64,000 nucleotides of DNA. Source: Viridilinea sp964592425 (GTDB lineage Bacteria > Chloroflexota > Chloroflexia > Chloroflexales > Chloroflexaceae). Under the pieces are notes generated by a model. It was not told the DNA's origin, made no database searches, and was given only the letters and a program-made list of their open reading frames with translations. Below are positions 33,516 to 41,885 of this stretch, piece by piece (the first letter of the stretch is position 1; each line of letters starts with the position of its first letter). A program made the position numbers and the translations under genes. The DNA lies in contig CAZQCG010000014.1 in the NCBI GenBank assembly GCA_964592425.1, positions 36,727 through 100,726 on the forward strand, written 5' to 3'.

Positions 33516-34187
33516 ATGTTTGAATTTCTTGGCAATGTTCTACGGGGCATTGGCGAAGCGTTGAAGCTCAACCCAGATGTTTTCAAGATTGTCCAGAGTG
33601 GCCCCAACGCTGGCTGGGTCATTCTGGTGATTGCCATCCTTGGCGGCGCCTCGCTGCTGGTTGGCCAGAGCGTCATCCTCTTCGTCAACCGGGTCAGCCC
33701 CGGACGTTTTGCCGTCAGCCTACTGGTCAACGGCATCATCTTCACCATCTCGCTGCTGGTCTGGGCCACCTTCATCTGGTTAACCGGCAAGGTGCTCTTC
33801 TCCAGCAATAATGATATTCCCCTGAACGTTGTGATGCGTATGGTTGGCCTGGGGGCTGCGCCTTACCTCTTCGGCTTCCTGGTGCTCATCCCCTATATGG
33901 GTGATTTCATCGGGCGTGTGCTAGCCGTCTGGAGTTTCCTGGTTGTGCTGGTCGGCATCACGGTGCTTGCCAGCGGCAACTTCTGGCCAGCCCTGATCTG
34001 CACCGGCATCGGCTGGTTACTCGTCACGGTGATGAGTCTCACGATTGGCCGGCCGATTGTCGCCCTGCGCAACCGCATCTTCAAGGCCGTTGCCGGCACC
34101 AGCCTTGATGCCAGTGTCACCGATATTCTTACCAGTTACGCCAGCGATGAGCATAATTCCTCATCGAAGCGGGGAGGGCGCTCGTGA
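33516..34187 (+). CDS. YIP1-family-like integral membrane protein
   Basis: Protein of 223 aa with five hydrophobic segments: about 35-60, 68-92, 110-135, 142-160 and 165-182. Residues 1-30 ('MFEFLGNVLRGIGEALKLNPDVFKIVQ') and the glycine-rich membrane core fit the loose YIP1 domain family, whose bacterial members are uncharacterised. GGGAG lies 8 bases before the ATG. Its stop overlaps the GTG start of the next gene by 4 bases (GTGA), so the two proteins are probably made together. The function is unknown. Confidence 0.7.
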   Translation: MFEFLGNVLRGIGEALKLNPDVFKIVQSGPNAGWVILVIAILGGASLLVGQSVILFVNRVSPGRFAVSLLVNGIIFTISLLVWATFIWLTGKVLFSSNNDIPLNVVMRMVGLGAAPYLFGFLVLIPYMGDFIGRVLAVWSFLVVLVGITVLASGNFWPALICTGIGWLLVTVMSLTIGRPIVALRNRIFKAVAGTSLDASVTDILTSYASDEHNSSSKRGGRS

Positions 34188-35272
34188 TCCTCTCAACCTT
34201 GAGTCTACTCTTGATCGGGGCGCTTGTGCTGCTCTTCCTTTCAGCGGCAGTTGCACCCCTCGAAAGCCTGGGCTGGTGGGCTGGCTGGTTTGGTGAAGAT
34301 AAGGCCCCTCCGGTGCCCGGTGAGGTCCCTGAGCCGGTTGTCGCTGTGGCCGAAAGCCCTAATCAGCACTTCCTGGTCTACCTCTCGGGGATCGGGGCGA
34401 TGAACCCTGAGGCCATCCCCCAGGAGGAGATCGACTGGGGCCTGATGGCGATCAAACGCCTGCCTCAGACCACCCCGGTGCCCGATGTCTACCCCTACTC
34501 GGTGACCAATTCCGGCTTGCAGACCCAGCGCTTCTTCAGCCGTATGTGGAACTATCTCGAGCAACGTCGGCTCAAGAACCCCTACGACGTGCTCCAGTTC
34601 TTGATTAATATCAGGAACATGTTTCAGGTGGCCATCTCGGCTGACCGACGCTACGGCCCGATCTACAACCTGGGAGTGGCCAATGCGATCGTCAAGGCTC
34701 TGCAGGGGCGTGGCTACCGGGTGGGTAGCGGCAAGCCGGTGACGCTGCTGGGCTTCTCCGGCGGTGCTCAGATCGCCATTGGTACAGCGACCTTTCTCAA
34801 GCCGATGTTGCATGCCCCGCTGCGGGTCATCTCCATCGGCGGTGTGATGAGCGACGATGTGGGTTTGAAGTCAGTCGATAAGCTCTTCCACCTCTGGGGC
34901 CATCTCGACCCGCTCCAGGGCCTGGGTGAGAAGCTCTACGCCGGGCGCTGGAAGTGGTTTCCCACCAGCGATTGGAACCAGGCCATGGCGCAGGGCCGGA
35001 TCGAGTTTATCGATATGGGCCAGATGCACCACAACGGCTCAACCAACTACTTCTCGTGGACAGCCTTTACGCCACAGGGCCAGTCCCATGCCATTGCCAC
35101 GATTGACAAAGTCGGCGAGTTGCTGGTGCGCGAGGGGCTGATGGATCAGCAAGCCTTGCAAGTAGCCCAGGCCGCCACTAACGCCGAGGCGCGGGTCTAT
35201 GAGCAGGCACGTGTGAGCGAGGACAGACAGGCGAAGCTGGCCAAGCAAGAGGCAAAGAAGAAGAAGCGCTGA
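34184..35272 (+). CDS. Membrane-anchored alpha/beta-hydrolase-like protein
   Basis: Protein of 362 aa starting with GTG inside the stop of the preceding gene. An N-terminal hydrophobic helix (residues ~5-30) is followed by a linker and a serine-hydrolase-like core with 'HFLVYLSGIGAM' and the nucleophile elbow 'VTLLGFSGGAQIAIGTATFL' near residue 190. 'VISIGGVMSDD' and 'IEFIDMGQMHHNGSTNYFS' (possible catalytic His) follow. The C-terminus is a charged helix ending in lysines. The hydrolase call rests on the GxSGG elbow; the substrate is unknown. Its coupling to a YIP1-like protein suggests a membrane complex. Confidence 0.7.
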   Translation: MILSTLSLLLIGALVLLFLSAAVAPLESLGWWAGWFGEDKAPPVPGEVPEPVVAVAESPNQHFLVYLSGIGAMNPEAIPQEEIDWGLMAIKRLPQTTPVPDVYPYSVTNSGLQTQRFFSRMWNYLEQRRLKNPYDVLQFLINIRNMFQVAISADRRYGPIYNLGVANAIVKALQGRGYRVGSGKPVTLLGFSGGAQIAIGTATFLKPMLHAPLRVISIGGVMSDDVGLKSVDKLFHLWGHLDPLQGLGEKLYAGRWKWFPTSDWNQAMAQGRIEFIDMGQMHHNGSTNYFSWTAFTPQGQSHAIATIDKVGELLVREGLMDQQALQVAQAATNAEARVYEQARVSEDRQAKLAKQEAKKKKR

Positions 35273-35290
35273 TACGTCGGGCAAGCCAGA

Positions 35291-36253
35291 CTATGCCCGG
35301 GCTGATTCAGTCGGCACCGGGGTCTTTGAGGATGTGGGGGCCAGCACGGTGGCGATGGCCCCCACCGCCAGCACAAAGCTCAGCAGGTAGATGACGATGC
35401 CGACGATGGGAACCCGTCCGATCAGCGCGATCAGTACCACCCCCAGCAGTTGCATCAGCCATTGCTCCGGGGCGCGGCCCATGCGCAAGTTGACCTGACG
35501 GCCCAGCCAGATACCGGTGATCAGCGGGCTGAGGAACCAGAGCAGCCCGAAGCCGGTGAAGATGAAGACCACCAGCAGCAGGGCCGGGAACCAGTTCCAG
35601 AAGATCGCCATCAACGCGGCCAGCACTGCAGTGCCAAGCGGGATCAAAACAAAGAACTGTGCCGTCAATACGCCGGTCAACGCGGTCAGCCAGGGCCGCT
35701 GTTCCAGGCGACGAGCCGGCTCATTGAGGCTCTGGGGGGCCAGCCAGAGTATAGTGGCGGTAAGTAGGCTGAAGCCCAGGGCGATCATAAGGGTGGTCTG
35801 CCAGGGCGGTGATGTACTGGCGACCGCAATCTGCGGTATACTCTGCGCGGGCAAAGCTGGGGCCGTATAGCGGGCGGGCAGCAGTTGGTATGGGCGCCCT
35901 GCCGTGGGGGCAATCTCCGGCGGGGTGATCTGAGCGGCACCAATGGTGCGGATCAGGCCCTGCATTGTGCCATTCAGCTCAATGCGTGCTGCGATCACAT
36001 TGGTGTTGCCCTTGATTGTGCCGTTGATCAGGACACGCTGCCCGATCACCGCCAGGTCACCGTCGACCGTCCCCTCGATCACGATCTCTTTGGCGATCAC
36101 ATAGAGGTCTTTCGGCAGAGCTTGATCGGCCCGTAGGACGTAGCTCTCACCGAAGCCGAAGGCGGCACTGGCCGGTGACTGCCCGCCCCAGAGACTCAGT
36201 AAAACCATGCCAAGCCCGACCAGGCCCCAGCGCCAGAGTTGCATTGCCAGCAT
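35291..36253 (-). CDS. Polytopic membrane protein with bactofilin-like N-terminal domain
   Basis: Protein of about 320 aa. A signal or first TM segment (residues ~5-30) precedes short beta-helix repeats in the bactofilin style: 'DLYVIAKEIVIEGTVDGDLAVIGQRVLINGTIKGNTNVIAARIELNGTMQG' (about 45-100). A Pro/Ala-rich linker then leads to five or six TM segments (about 150-310). The fusion of an exported or periplasmic bactofilin-like domain to a membrane bundle is a recurrent but uncharacterised design. The ATG at 36253 has AAGGG upstream. It is divergent from the LysE gene. Confidence 0.75.
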   Translation of the reverse strand: MLAMQLWRWGLVGLGMVLLSLWGGQSPASAAFGFGESYVLRADQALPKDLYVIAKEIVIEGTVDGDLAVIGQRVLINGTIKGNTNVIAARIELNGTMQGLIRTIGAAQITPPEIAPTAGRPYQLLPARYTAPALPAQSIPQIAVASTSPPWQTTLMIALGFSLLTATILWLAPQSLNEPARRLEQRPWLTALTGVLTAQFFVLIPLGTAVLAALMAIFWNWFPALLLVVFIFTGFGLLWFLSPLITGIWLGRQVNLRMGRAPEQWLMQLLGVVLIALIGRVPIVGIVIYLLSFVLAVGAIATVLAPTSSKTPVPTESARA

Positions 36254-36313
36254 ATGTCTACCCTTCGTAAAAACGGTTGGCTGGCAGTATACCACCGCCA
36301 CTATTTGCCGCTA

Positions 36314-36445
36314 AGGCATGCTTCAAACGAGCTTGACAGTCTTCTGTGGGCGTGAGGCGTGAGGCGTGAGGCGTTGACAAGCGATTGGACACCTTACGCC
36401 TACTCTGAACTGTCAAGCTAGAATAGCCGTTTTTGAAACATGCCT
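36314..36445. repeat. Imperfect inverted-repeat element with internal heptamer tandem
   Basis: Outer arms AGGCATGCTTC (36314-36324) and GAAACATGCCT (36435-36445) are 10/11 complementary. Inner arms AGCTTGACAGT (36330-36340) and ACTGTCAAGCT (36409-36419) are perfectly complementary. The centre has three GCGTGAG heptamers (36350-36370). The whole 132-base unit looks like a small folded mobile element or cruciform, lying between divergent genes. Confidence 0.6.
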
Positions 36446-36487
36446 AAGCCTGGATAGTATCGTTGTGACCAGGTTAAGGACTTGATC

Positions 36488-37105
36488 ATGGAAACAGGCT
36501 TCTTTCTCCGCGGAATGTTGTTCGGCATAGCGATTGCCGCGCCGGTCGGCCCGATCGGCGTGCTCTGCATCCGCCGGACACTCACCGATGGCCGTCTGAC
36601 GGGCTTCGTCTCGGGGCTAGGGGCGGCCACCGCCGACCTGATCTACGGCTCGTTGGCGGTCTTCGGCCTGAGTGCCCTGGCTGAACTGCTGGTAGGGGTC
36701 AGCTTCTGGACGCGCCTGCTGGGGGGGGGCTTCCTCTGCTACCTGGGCCTGCGCACCTTCTTTGAGCGCCCCGCCGAACGCCCTGCCATCGCGACGACCC
36801 GCGGGTTGGTCGGGGCCTACGGCTCAACGCTGCTGCTGACGATCACCAACCCGGCTACGATTATCGCCTTTGCCGCCATCTTTGCTGGCCTGGGCCTGGG
36901 AGTGACCAGTAGCACCGGGGCAGGTATACTGCTGGTTAGCGGTGTTTTTATCGGCTCGGCCCTCTGGTGGTTACTGCTCAGCGGGGCTGCCAGCCTCCTG
37001 CGCACCCGCCTCACTCCCGCTGCCATGCTCTGGATCAACCGCAGCGCTGGCCTGATCATCCTCGGCTTTGGTCTGGCTGCGTTGGTCTCGCTCGCTCGGC
37101 CATAG
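36488..37105 (+). CDS. LysE-family translocator
   Basis: Inner-membrane exporter of about 205 aa with six hydrophobic segments. The family start 'GMLFGIAIAAPVGPIGVLCIRRTLTDGRLTGFVSGLGAATADLIYG' is clear, as is 'LLGGGFLCYLGLRTF'. LysE/RhtB members export basic amino acids or homoserine lactones; the substrate here is not predictable. The ATG at 36488 has AAGGA upstream. A few bases earlier an in-frame TTG is less likely. Confidence 0.88.
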   Translation: METGFFLRGMLFGIAIAAPVGPIGVLCIRRTLTDGRLTGFVSGLGAATADLIYGSLAVFGLSALAELLVGVSFWTRLLGGGFLCYLGLRTFFERPAERPAIATTRGLVGAYGSTLLLTITNPATIIAFAAIFAGLGLGVTSSTGAGILLVSGVFIGSALWWLLLSGAASLLRTRLTPAAMLWINRSAGLIILGFGLAALVSLARP

Positions 37106-37130
37106 CGCTGTTTTGTTGGTATGGCCAGCG

Positions 37131-37139
37131 TGCTACAAT
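37131..37139 (+). promoter_or_regulatory. Extended -10 promoter element of the Clp-like gene
   Basis: TGC-TACAAT (TACAAT at 37134-37139) in the short spacer after lysE, 75 bases before the ATG. A weak TTGTTG lies 15 bases upstream. Confidence 0.45.
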
Positions 37140-37214
37140 AGAACCAGCGCGCACGTTTTGTATGGTTGCCGGAGGCATGCCGCTTCGTCTGGATCTGCAT
37201 AATTGAGGATCACT

Positions 37215-38426
37215 ATGAGCGATCAGAAGCAGGATATGGTACGGGCGGTGCGTGGAACCCAGAACCCCCTGGATCTGGTTGAGCAGCGTATCCGCGACCA
37301 GATCTTTGGCCAGGAGCGCGCCATCGAAAGCGTGGTACGGGTACTCAACCGGGCCCGCTTCGGCTTCTCCGCTGGCAACCCGCGCCGTCCGCGTGCCACC
37401 CTGCTCTTCCTCGGCCCGACCGGTGTAGGCAAGACGGCCACGGCTCGTGCGTTGGCCCAGTTGCTGCGCCCCGATGGCGAAGCCTTCCTCAAGATCGACT
37501 GCTCCCTCTTCAGTCAGGGCCACGAGGTGAGCGCCCTCGTTGGGGCTCCGCCGAGCTATGTCGGGCGCGACCAGAAGCCCCTACTCAACCCTGAGATCAT
37601 CGAGCAAGAGAACAGTGTGGTGCTCTTCGACGAGATCGAAAAGGGCCAGCCTGAGCTCTGGAACCTGCTGCTGCAGGTGATGGAGGACGGCGAGATCCTG
37701 TTGCTCAACGGCGGGCGGCGGGTCAGCTTCCAGAATAGCATTGTCATTTATACGACCAACGTTGGGGCCAAAGAGATGGTCGATTTCCTCGACCGGCGCA
37801 CGATCGGCTTCCGTACCCCCCACCAGGATGTCGAGTCGACTGGCCAGTCGATCTATCAGATTGGCTTCGAGGCTCTGCAGAAGGTCTTTCAGCCTGAGTG
37901 GATCAACCGCCTTGATGAGATCATCGCCTTTCGGCCCCTCTCCAGTGATGTCCTGCGCAGTGTGCTTGACCATATGATTGCCGAGAGCAACGAGCAGTAC
38001 CTGCGCCAGGGGATCAAGGTTGAGTTGACTCCCGAGGCTAAGGAATACCTGCTCACCAAAGGCTTCGACTCGCGTTTTGGGGCGCGGCCCCTGCGCCAGC
38101 AGTTGCTCAAGCATATCGATGCGCCCGTGGCCGACCTGCTCGCTTCGGGTGGTATTCCCGCCGGCAGCATTGTGCTGGTCGAGTATACCGGCATCGATCG
38201 TCATGGTGAGGCGCTCGATTTCTACTATCGTGCATCGCCGATCCTGCTGCGCCAGGCCGAGGAGTTGCGTGCGCAGGAGGTCGGGCGGATCGCAGTCAAA
38301 GAGGGTGACGGCCCACAGCCCCCCAGCATTAGCCTGACCAGCGAACGCAGTAATGCCGCTGAGGGTGGCGTCAATCCTTTTGTCCCACGTGGTCCACGGA
38401 TCACCCCGCGCCGCGATCCACGCTAA
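37215..38426 (+). CDS. Single-ring Clp-type AAA+ ATPase (ClpB/ClpC D2-like)
   Basis: Protein of about 403 aa corresponding to only the second AAA module of ClpA/B/C. Walker A 'GPTGVGKT' is at 67-74. Then come the pore-loop 'GAPPSYVGRDQKPLLNPEIIEQENSVVLFDEIEKGQPE' (with Walker B), sensor 1 'SIVIYTTNVG', 'FQPEWINRLDEIIAFRPL' (Arg finger) and the D2 small domain 'GFDSRFGARPLRQQLLKHIDAPVADLLASG'. An IGF tripeptide at 197-199, after TTNVGAKEM, sits where ClpA has its ClpP-docking IGL, so a ClpP partner is likely. There is no N-domain or D1. The last ~70 residues are a polar, Pro-rich tail. It follows lysE and precedes a sensor kinase. Confidence 0.88.
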   Translation: MSDQKQDMVRAVRGTQNPLDLVEQRIRDQIFGQERAIESVVRVLNRARFGFSAGNPRRPRATLLFLGPTGVGKTATARALAQLLRPDGEAFLKIDCSLFSQGHEVSALVGAPPSYVGRDQKPLLNPEIIEQENSVVLFDEIEKGQPELWNLLLQVMEDGEILLLNGGRRVSFQNSIVIYTTNVGAKEMVDFLDRRTIGFRTPHQDVESTGQSIYQIGFEALQKVFQPEWINRLDEIIAFRPLSSDVLRSVLDHMIAESNEQYLRQGIKVELTPEAKEYLLTKGFDSRFGARPLRQQLLKHIDAPVADLLASGGIPAGSIVLVEYTGIDRHGEALDFYYRASPILLRQAEELRAQEVGRIAVKEGDGPQPPSISLTSERSNAAEGGVNPFVPRGPRITPRRDPR

Positions 38427-38496
38427 AACAACAGGCCAAGGTGCAGGCGTCTCTGCGGCGAGCAGACACCGCCGCGATGAAATTAGGCGGTGATCG

Positions 38497-40329
38497 ATGT
38501 TCGTACGCCGCACTAGCCTGGCTGCATGGCGTCGCTGGTTTCGCCTTTCCCGGCATAGCCTGGAGGTGGATACCTGGCGTGTGCATATGCTCAACCAGGG
38601 TCTTCTGGCGGGGGCTGTCCTTGGCTTGATTACCTACATGGTCAGTGTCTGGGGGGCCCTGGAGGCCGGTAAATGGTCAACGATTGTCATTAATGGCCTG
38701 GCGCTCAGTCTGATCGGCTGGCTGGCCTTCAACCGGCACCTCAGCTACAACCTGCGCGCCATCAGCTTCTCCTTCGTGCTCTTCGCACTTGGGGTCTGGT
38801 TGCTGGCCCGGGTTGGCCCGATCAGCGCATTCTACCTGATCGGCGCGTCTGTACTTGCCACCCTGCTGCTTGGCCTGAACCGCGGCCTGATCGTGCTTGG
38901 CCTCAATGCCCTCACCTTTACCATCTTCGGCATCCTCGACTTTGCGGCCCCCAGCGTGCAGATCCTCGGACGCGAGATGACCTCCCTGGCCTGGGTCACG
39001 ATCTCGATCAACTTCCTCTTTGTCAATCTCATCCTGGTGGTCGCCATTGGCGTGGTGCTGAACACGCTTGAACTGTTGATGCACCGTGAGCACGAAGCAC
39101 GCCAGGCCCTTGAGCATGAGCGGATCGAGTTGATCCAGGCCAACCTGGCCCTTGAACGGGGCATCCATGAGCGGAAGATCCTTGAAAGCCAACTCATCCA
39201 GAGCCAGAAGATGGAGGCGATTGGCCAGCTGGCCGGGGGGGTGGCCCACGATTTTAACAACCTGCTGACGGTGATCAATGGCTATAGCGATTTTTTGCTC
39301 GAGCTTACGCCGTCTAGCGATAGTCGGCATATGATGATCGAGGAGATCTATGTTGCCGGTGAGCGTGCGTCCAACCTGACCCGCCAGTTGCTCGCCTTCA
39401 GTCGCCGCCAACTGCTTGAACCACAGTTGCTCGATCTGAATACGATTGTAACGGGCATGGAAAAGATGCTGCGCCGCCTGATTGGCGAAGATATTCGGAT
39501 TGCCACCGTACTTCAGCCGGATCTGAACCAGATCGTGGCTGACCCCGGCCAGATCGAGCAGGTGATCATGAACCTGGCCGTCAATGCCCGTGACGCCATG
39601 CCTGAGGGCGGCCAGTTGACGATTGAGACTATCAATATGAGCCTGAGCGAAGCCCAGATAAGCCTCAAGCTCGACCTGAAGTCGGGTGACTATGTGGCCC
39701 TGATCGTCTCTGATACCGGCATAGGGATGTCACCTGAGGTGGAGCAACATATTTTTGAACCTTTCTTTACCACCAAGCCCCAGGGCAAGGGCACGGGCCT
39801 GGGCCTGGCTACCGTCTTTGGCATTGTTAAGCAAAGCAATGGGTTCATTGATGTCTATAGCGAGCCCGGCCATGGTACCCGCATCAAGATTCTCTTCCCC
39901 GTGGCTGAGGCGACCCACACGGCGCCGCCCGTCGTTGAAGTGGCCTCGCAGTTTGGCACGGAGACGGTGCTGCTGGTTGAAGATGAAGTCGGGGTGAGTA
40001 ATGTGGCCTGTCAGGCCCTGCAACAGCGGGGCTACCATGTGTTGCAAGCGCTCAATGGTCACGAGGCCCTCCGCATCTTCGCTGAGCAGCAGAGCTCGAT
40101 CGATCTGGTGATCACCGATGTTGTGATGCCCGAGATGAGCGGGCGTGAGTTGGTCGAGCGGCTGCGCAGTGATCATCAGCAGGTGCGGGTGCTCTACCTC
40201 AGCGGCTACACCGACGATGCGGTGGTGCGCCACGGGATCATTACCGCCAGCGACCACTTTCTGCATAAGCCCTTTACCCCTGGCGGTCTGGCCCGTAAGG
40301 TGCGTGAGGTGCTTGATGTCCCGCGATGA
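38497..40329 (+). CDS. Hybrid sensor histidine kinase with C-terminal receiver
   Basis: Protein of 610 aa. The N-terminal ~190 residues hold six hydrophobic segments (integral membrane sensor), followed by a coiled coil (~190-230). HisKA is 'KMEAIGQLAGGVAHDFNNLLTVINGYSDFLLE' (His in VAHDFNN). HATPase has 'VIMNLAVNARDAMPEGGQLTIET', 'LIVSDTGIGMSPEVEQHIFEPFFTTKPQGKGTGLGLATVFGIVKQSNG'. The receiver at ~490-605 carries 'VLLVEDE', 'LVITDVVMPEMSGREL', 'VLYLSGYTDDA' and 'HFLHKPFTP'. This NtrB-like H-box class often signals through a stand-alone regulator, which is not encoded nearby. It starts 70 bases after the Clp gene. Confidence 0.93.
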   Translation: MFVRRTSLAAWRRWFRLSRHSLEVDTWRVHMLNQGLLAGAVLGLITYMVSVWGALEAGKWSTIVINGLALSLIGWLAFNRHLSYNLRAISFSFVLFALGVWLLARVGPISAFYLIGASVLATLLLGLNRGLIVLGLNALTFTIFGILDFAAPSVQILGREMTSLAWVTISINFLFVNLILVVAIGVVLNTLELLMHREHEARQALEHERIELIQANLALERGIHERKILESQLIQSQKMEAIGQLAGGVAHDFNNLLTVINGYSDFLLELTPSSDSRHMMIEEIYVAGERASNLTRQLLAFSRRQLLEPQLLDLNTIVTGMEKMLRRLIGEDIRIATVLQPDLNQIVADPGQIEQVIMNLAVNARDAMPEGGQLTIETINMSLSEAQISLKLDLKSGDYVALIVSDTGIGMSPEVEQHIFEPFFTTKPQGKGTGLGLATVFGIVKQSNGFIDVYSEPGHGTRIKILFPVAEATHTAPPVVEVASQFGTETVLLVEDEVGVSNVACQALQQRGYHVLQALNGHEALRIFAEQQSSIDLVITDVVMPEMSGRELVERLRSDHQQVRVLYLSGYTDDAVVRHGIITASDHFLHKPFTPGGLARKVREVLDVPR

Positions 40330-40354
40330 ATAAACCAAGTATTTGCCTGTTTTA

Positions 40355-40383
40355 TTGACAAAACCATCAAAGGCTGTTAGACT
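40355..40383 (+). promoter_or_regulatory. Promoter of the suf operon (sufR)
   Basis: Consensus TTGACA (40355-40360), 17-bp spacer, -10 TAGACT (40378-40383). The predicted transcription start falls at or just before the sufR ATG (40390), so the message may be leaderless. Confidence 0.65.
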
Positions 40384-40389
40384 CCAGCT

Positions 40390-41049
40390 ATGATGGTGAT
40401 TGGTTATGCAACAACGAGCCCCGCTGGCCAGATCCTGCAATACTTGCAGCGCCAGGGTGAGGCAACCGTCAAAGAGCTGGCCGCCCTGCTGGGGGTCAGT
40501 GCAACAGCTGCGCGTGATCAACTGACCCACCTGCAGGCCGAGGGGCTGGTGACGGTGCGCCCTGAGCGCTACGGGCCAGGGCGCCCGCGCCTCGTCTATA
40601 CCCTGAGCGACGAGGCCCATAGCCGCTTCCCTAAGCAGTACGACCGGCTGATCACGGGCCTGCTGCGCGAGTTGATCGCCCTCGAAGGCCCCGACAAGGT
40701 TGATCAGCTGCTCGACCGGGTCAGCCGGGGCCTGGCCGATGAGTACGCCGACCGTATGGCTGGTGGCGATACGGCCCAGCGCCTGGCCGAGTTGCGCCGT
40801 CTGCTTGAGTTGCGCGGTGTGCCCGCTGAAGTTGCCGCCGCTGGTGATGGCATTCATCTCTTCGCTTGCCCCTTCTATGATGTAGCCCAGGATCACCCCG
40901 AGGTCTGCTCGATGGAGCGCCAGATGATCGAGTATGTGCTCGGTGAAAAGCTGGCCCTCGAGAGTAGCATCCGCGAGGGTGGCCATACGTGTCGTTTTGT
41001 TGTGCGCAGCAGCGAGCTGCCCTTGACCCCTATCCGCCCCAAACCTTAA
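40390..41049 (+). CDS. sufR: SufR-type Fe-S-sensing transcriptional repressor
   Basis: Protein of 219 aa. An N-terminal winged helix-turn-helix of DeoR/ArsR type ('GQILQYLQRQGEATVKELAALLGVSATAARDQLTHLQAEGLVTVRPERYGPGRPRLVY') is followed by a helical domain and a C-terminal cysteine cluster C160-x12-C173-x27-C201 ('FACPFYDVAQDHPEVC', 'HTCRF'), as in cyanobacterial and actinobacterial SufR. With holo-cluster it represses suf. The gene leads the operon, which fits autoregulation. A second in-frame ATG at 40393 is equally possible as the start. Confidence 0.92.
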   Translation: MMVIGYATTSPAGQILQYLQRQGEATVKELAALLGVSATAARDQLTHLQAEGLVTVRPERYGPGRPRLVYTLSDEAHSRFPKQYDRLITGLLRELIALEGPDKVDQLLDRVSRGLADEYADRMAGGDTAQRLAELRRLLELRGVPAEVAAAGDGIHLFACPFYDVAQDHPEVCSMERQMIEYVLGEKLALESSIREGGHTCRFVVRSSELPLTPIRPKP

Positions 41050-41105
41050 GCCCGTCGGTTGTAAACTCCGCTATCCCTTTTGCGGTCAATTCATCAGAGG
41101 AGCAC

Positions 41106-41885
41106 ATGAGCAACGATCTGATCATCAAAGATCTGCGCGCCACAATCGAGGACAAAGAGATCCTGCGTGGTGTGAACCTGACTGTGCGCGGCGGCACCAT
41201 TCATGCGATTATGGGCCCCAACGGTAGTGGTAAGAGTACCCTGGCCAATATTATTGCCGGCCACCCTGCCTACGAGGTGACAGGCGGCGAGATCTGCTAC
41301 CGTGACCAGAATATCCTTGAGCTTGATGCCGACGAGCGCAGCAAGCTTGGTCTCTTCCTGGCCTTTCAGTACCCCGTCGCCGTGCCTGGGGTCAGCGTGG
41401 CCAACTTCCTGCGGGCGGCGATCAATGCCCACCGCGCCGAAGAGGGTAAAGATCCCAAGCAGACTTCCATCCCCGTGGCTGAGTTCCGCAAGCAACTCCG
41501 TGAAGGTATGAAGGTGCTCGAAATGGACGAGGGCTTCGCCCGCCGCTATCTCAATGAGGGTTTCTCAGGCGGCGAGAAGAAGCGCCTCGAGATCCTCCAG
41601 ATGACTATGCTCAAACCGAGTATGGCGGTGATGGACGAGACCGATTCGGGCCTTGATATTGACGCCCTGCGCATTGTGGCCGAGGGTGTCAACCGCCTGG
41701 CTGGCCCGCATATGGGTGCCCTGGTGATCACCCATTACCAGCGCCTGCTCAACTATATCAAGCCCCAGTTCGTCTCGGTGATGATGGATGGACGCATTGT
41801 GCGCGAGGGTGGCCCTGAGTTGGCGCTTGATCTGGAGGAGAAGGGCTACGACTGGCTGCGCACCGAGCTGGCGGGGGCGGCCTGA
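41106..41885 (+). CDS. sufC: Fe-S cluster assembly ATPase SufC
   Basis: ABC-type ATPase of about 259 aa that powers the SufBCD scaffold. It has Walker A 'GPNGSGKST', the SufC-specific 'GLFLAFQYPVAVPGVSVANFLR', signature 'GFSGGEKKRLEILQM', Walker B 'MAVMDETDSGLDIDALR' (SufC-type DETDSGLD) and 'VITHYQRLL'. The ATG at 41106 follows GAGGAG. It is 56 bases after sufR and is translationally coupled to sufD. Confidence 0.97.
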   Translation: MSNDLIIKDLRATIEDKEILRGVNLTVRGGTIHAIMGPNGSGKSTLANIIAGHPAYEVTGGEICYRDQNILELDADERSKLGLFLAFQYPVAVPGVSVANFLRAAINAHRAEEGKDPKQTSIPVAEFRKQLREGMKVLEMDEGFARRYLNEGFSGGEKKRLEILQMTMLKPSMAVMDETDSGLDIDALRIVAEGVNRLAGPHMGALVITHYQRLLNYIKPQFVSVMMDGRIVREGGPELALDLEEKGYDWLRTELAGAA

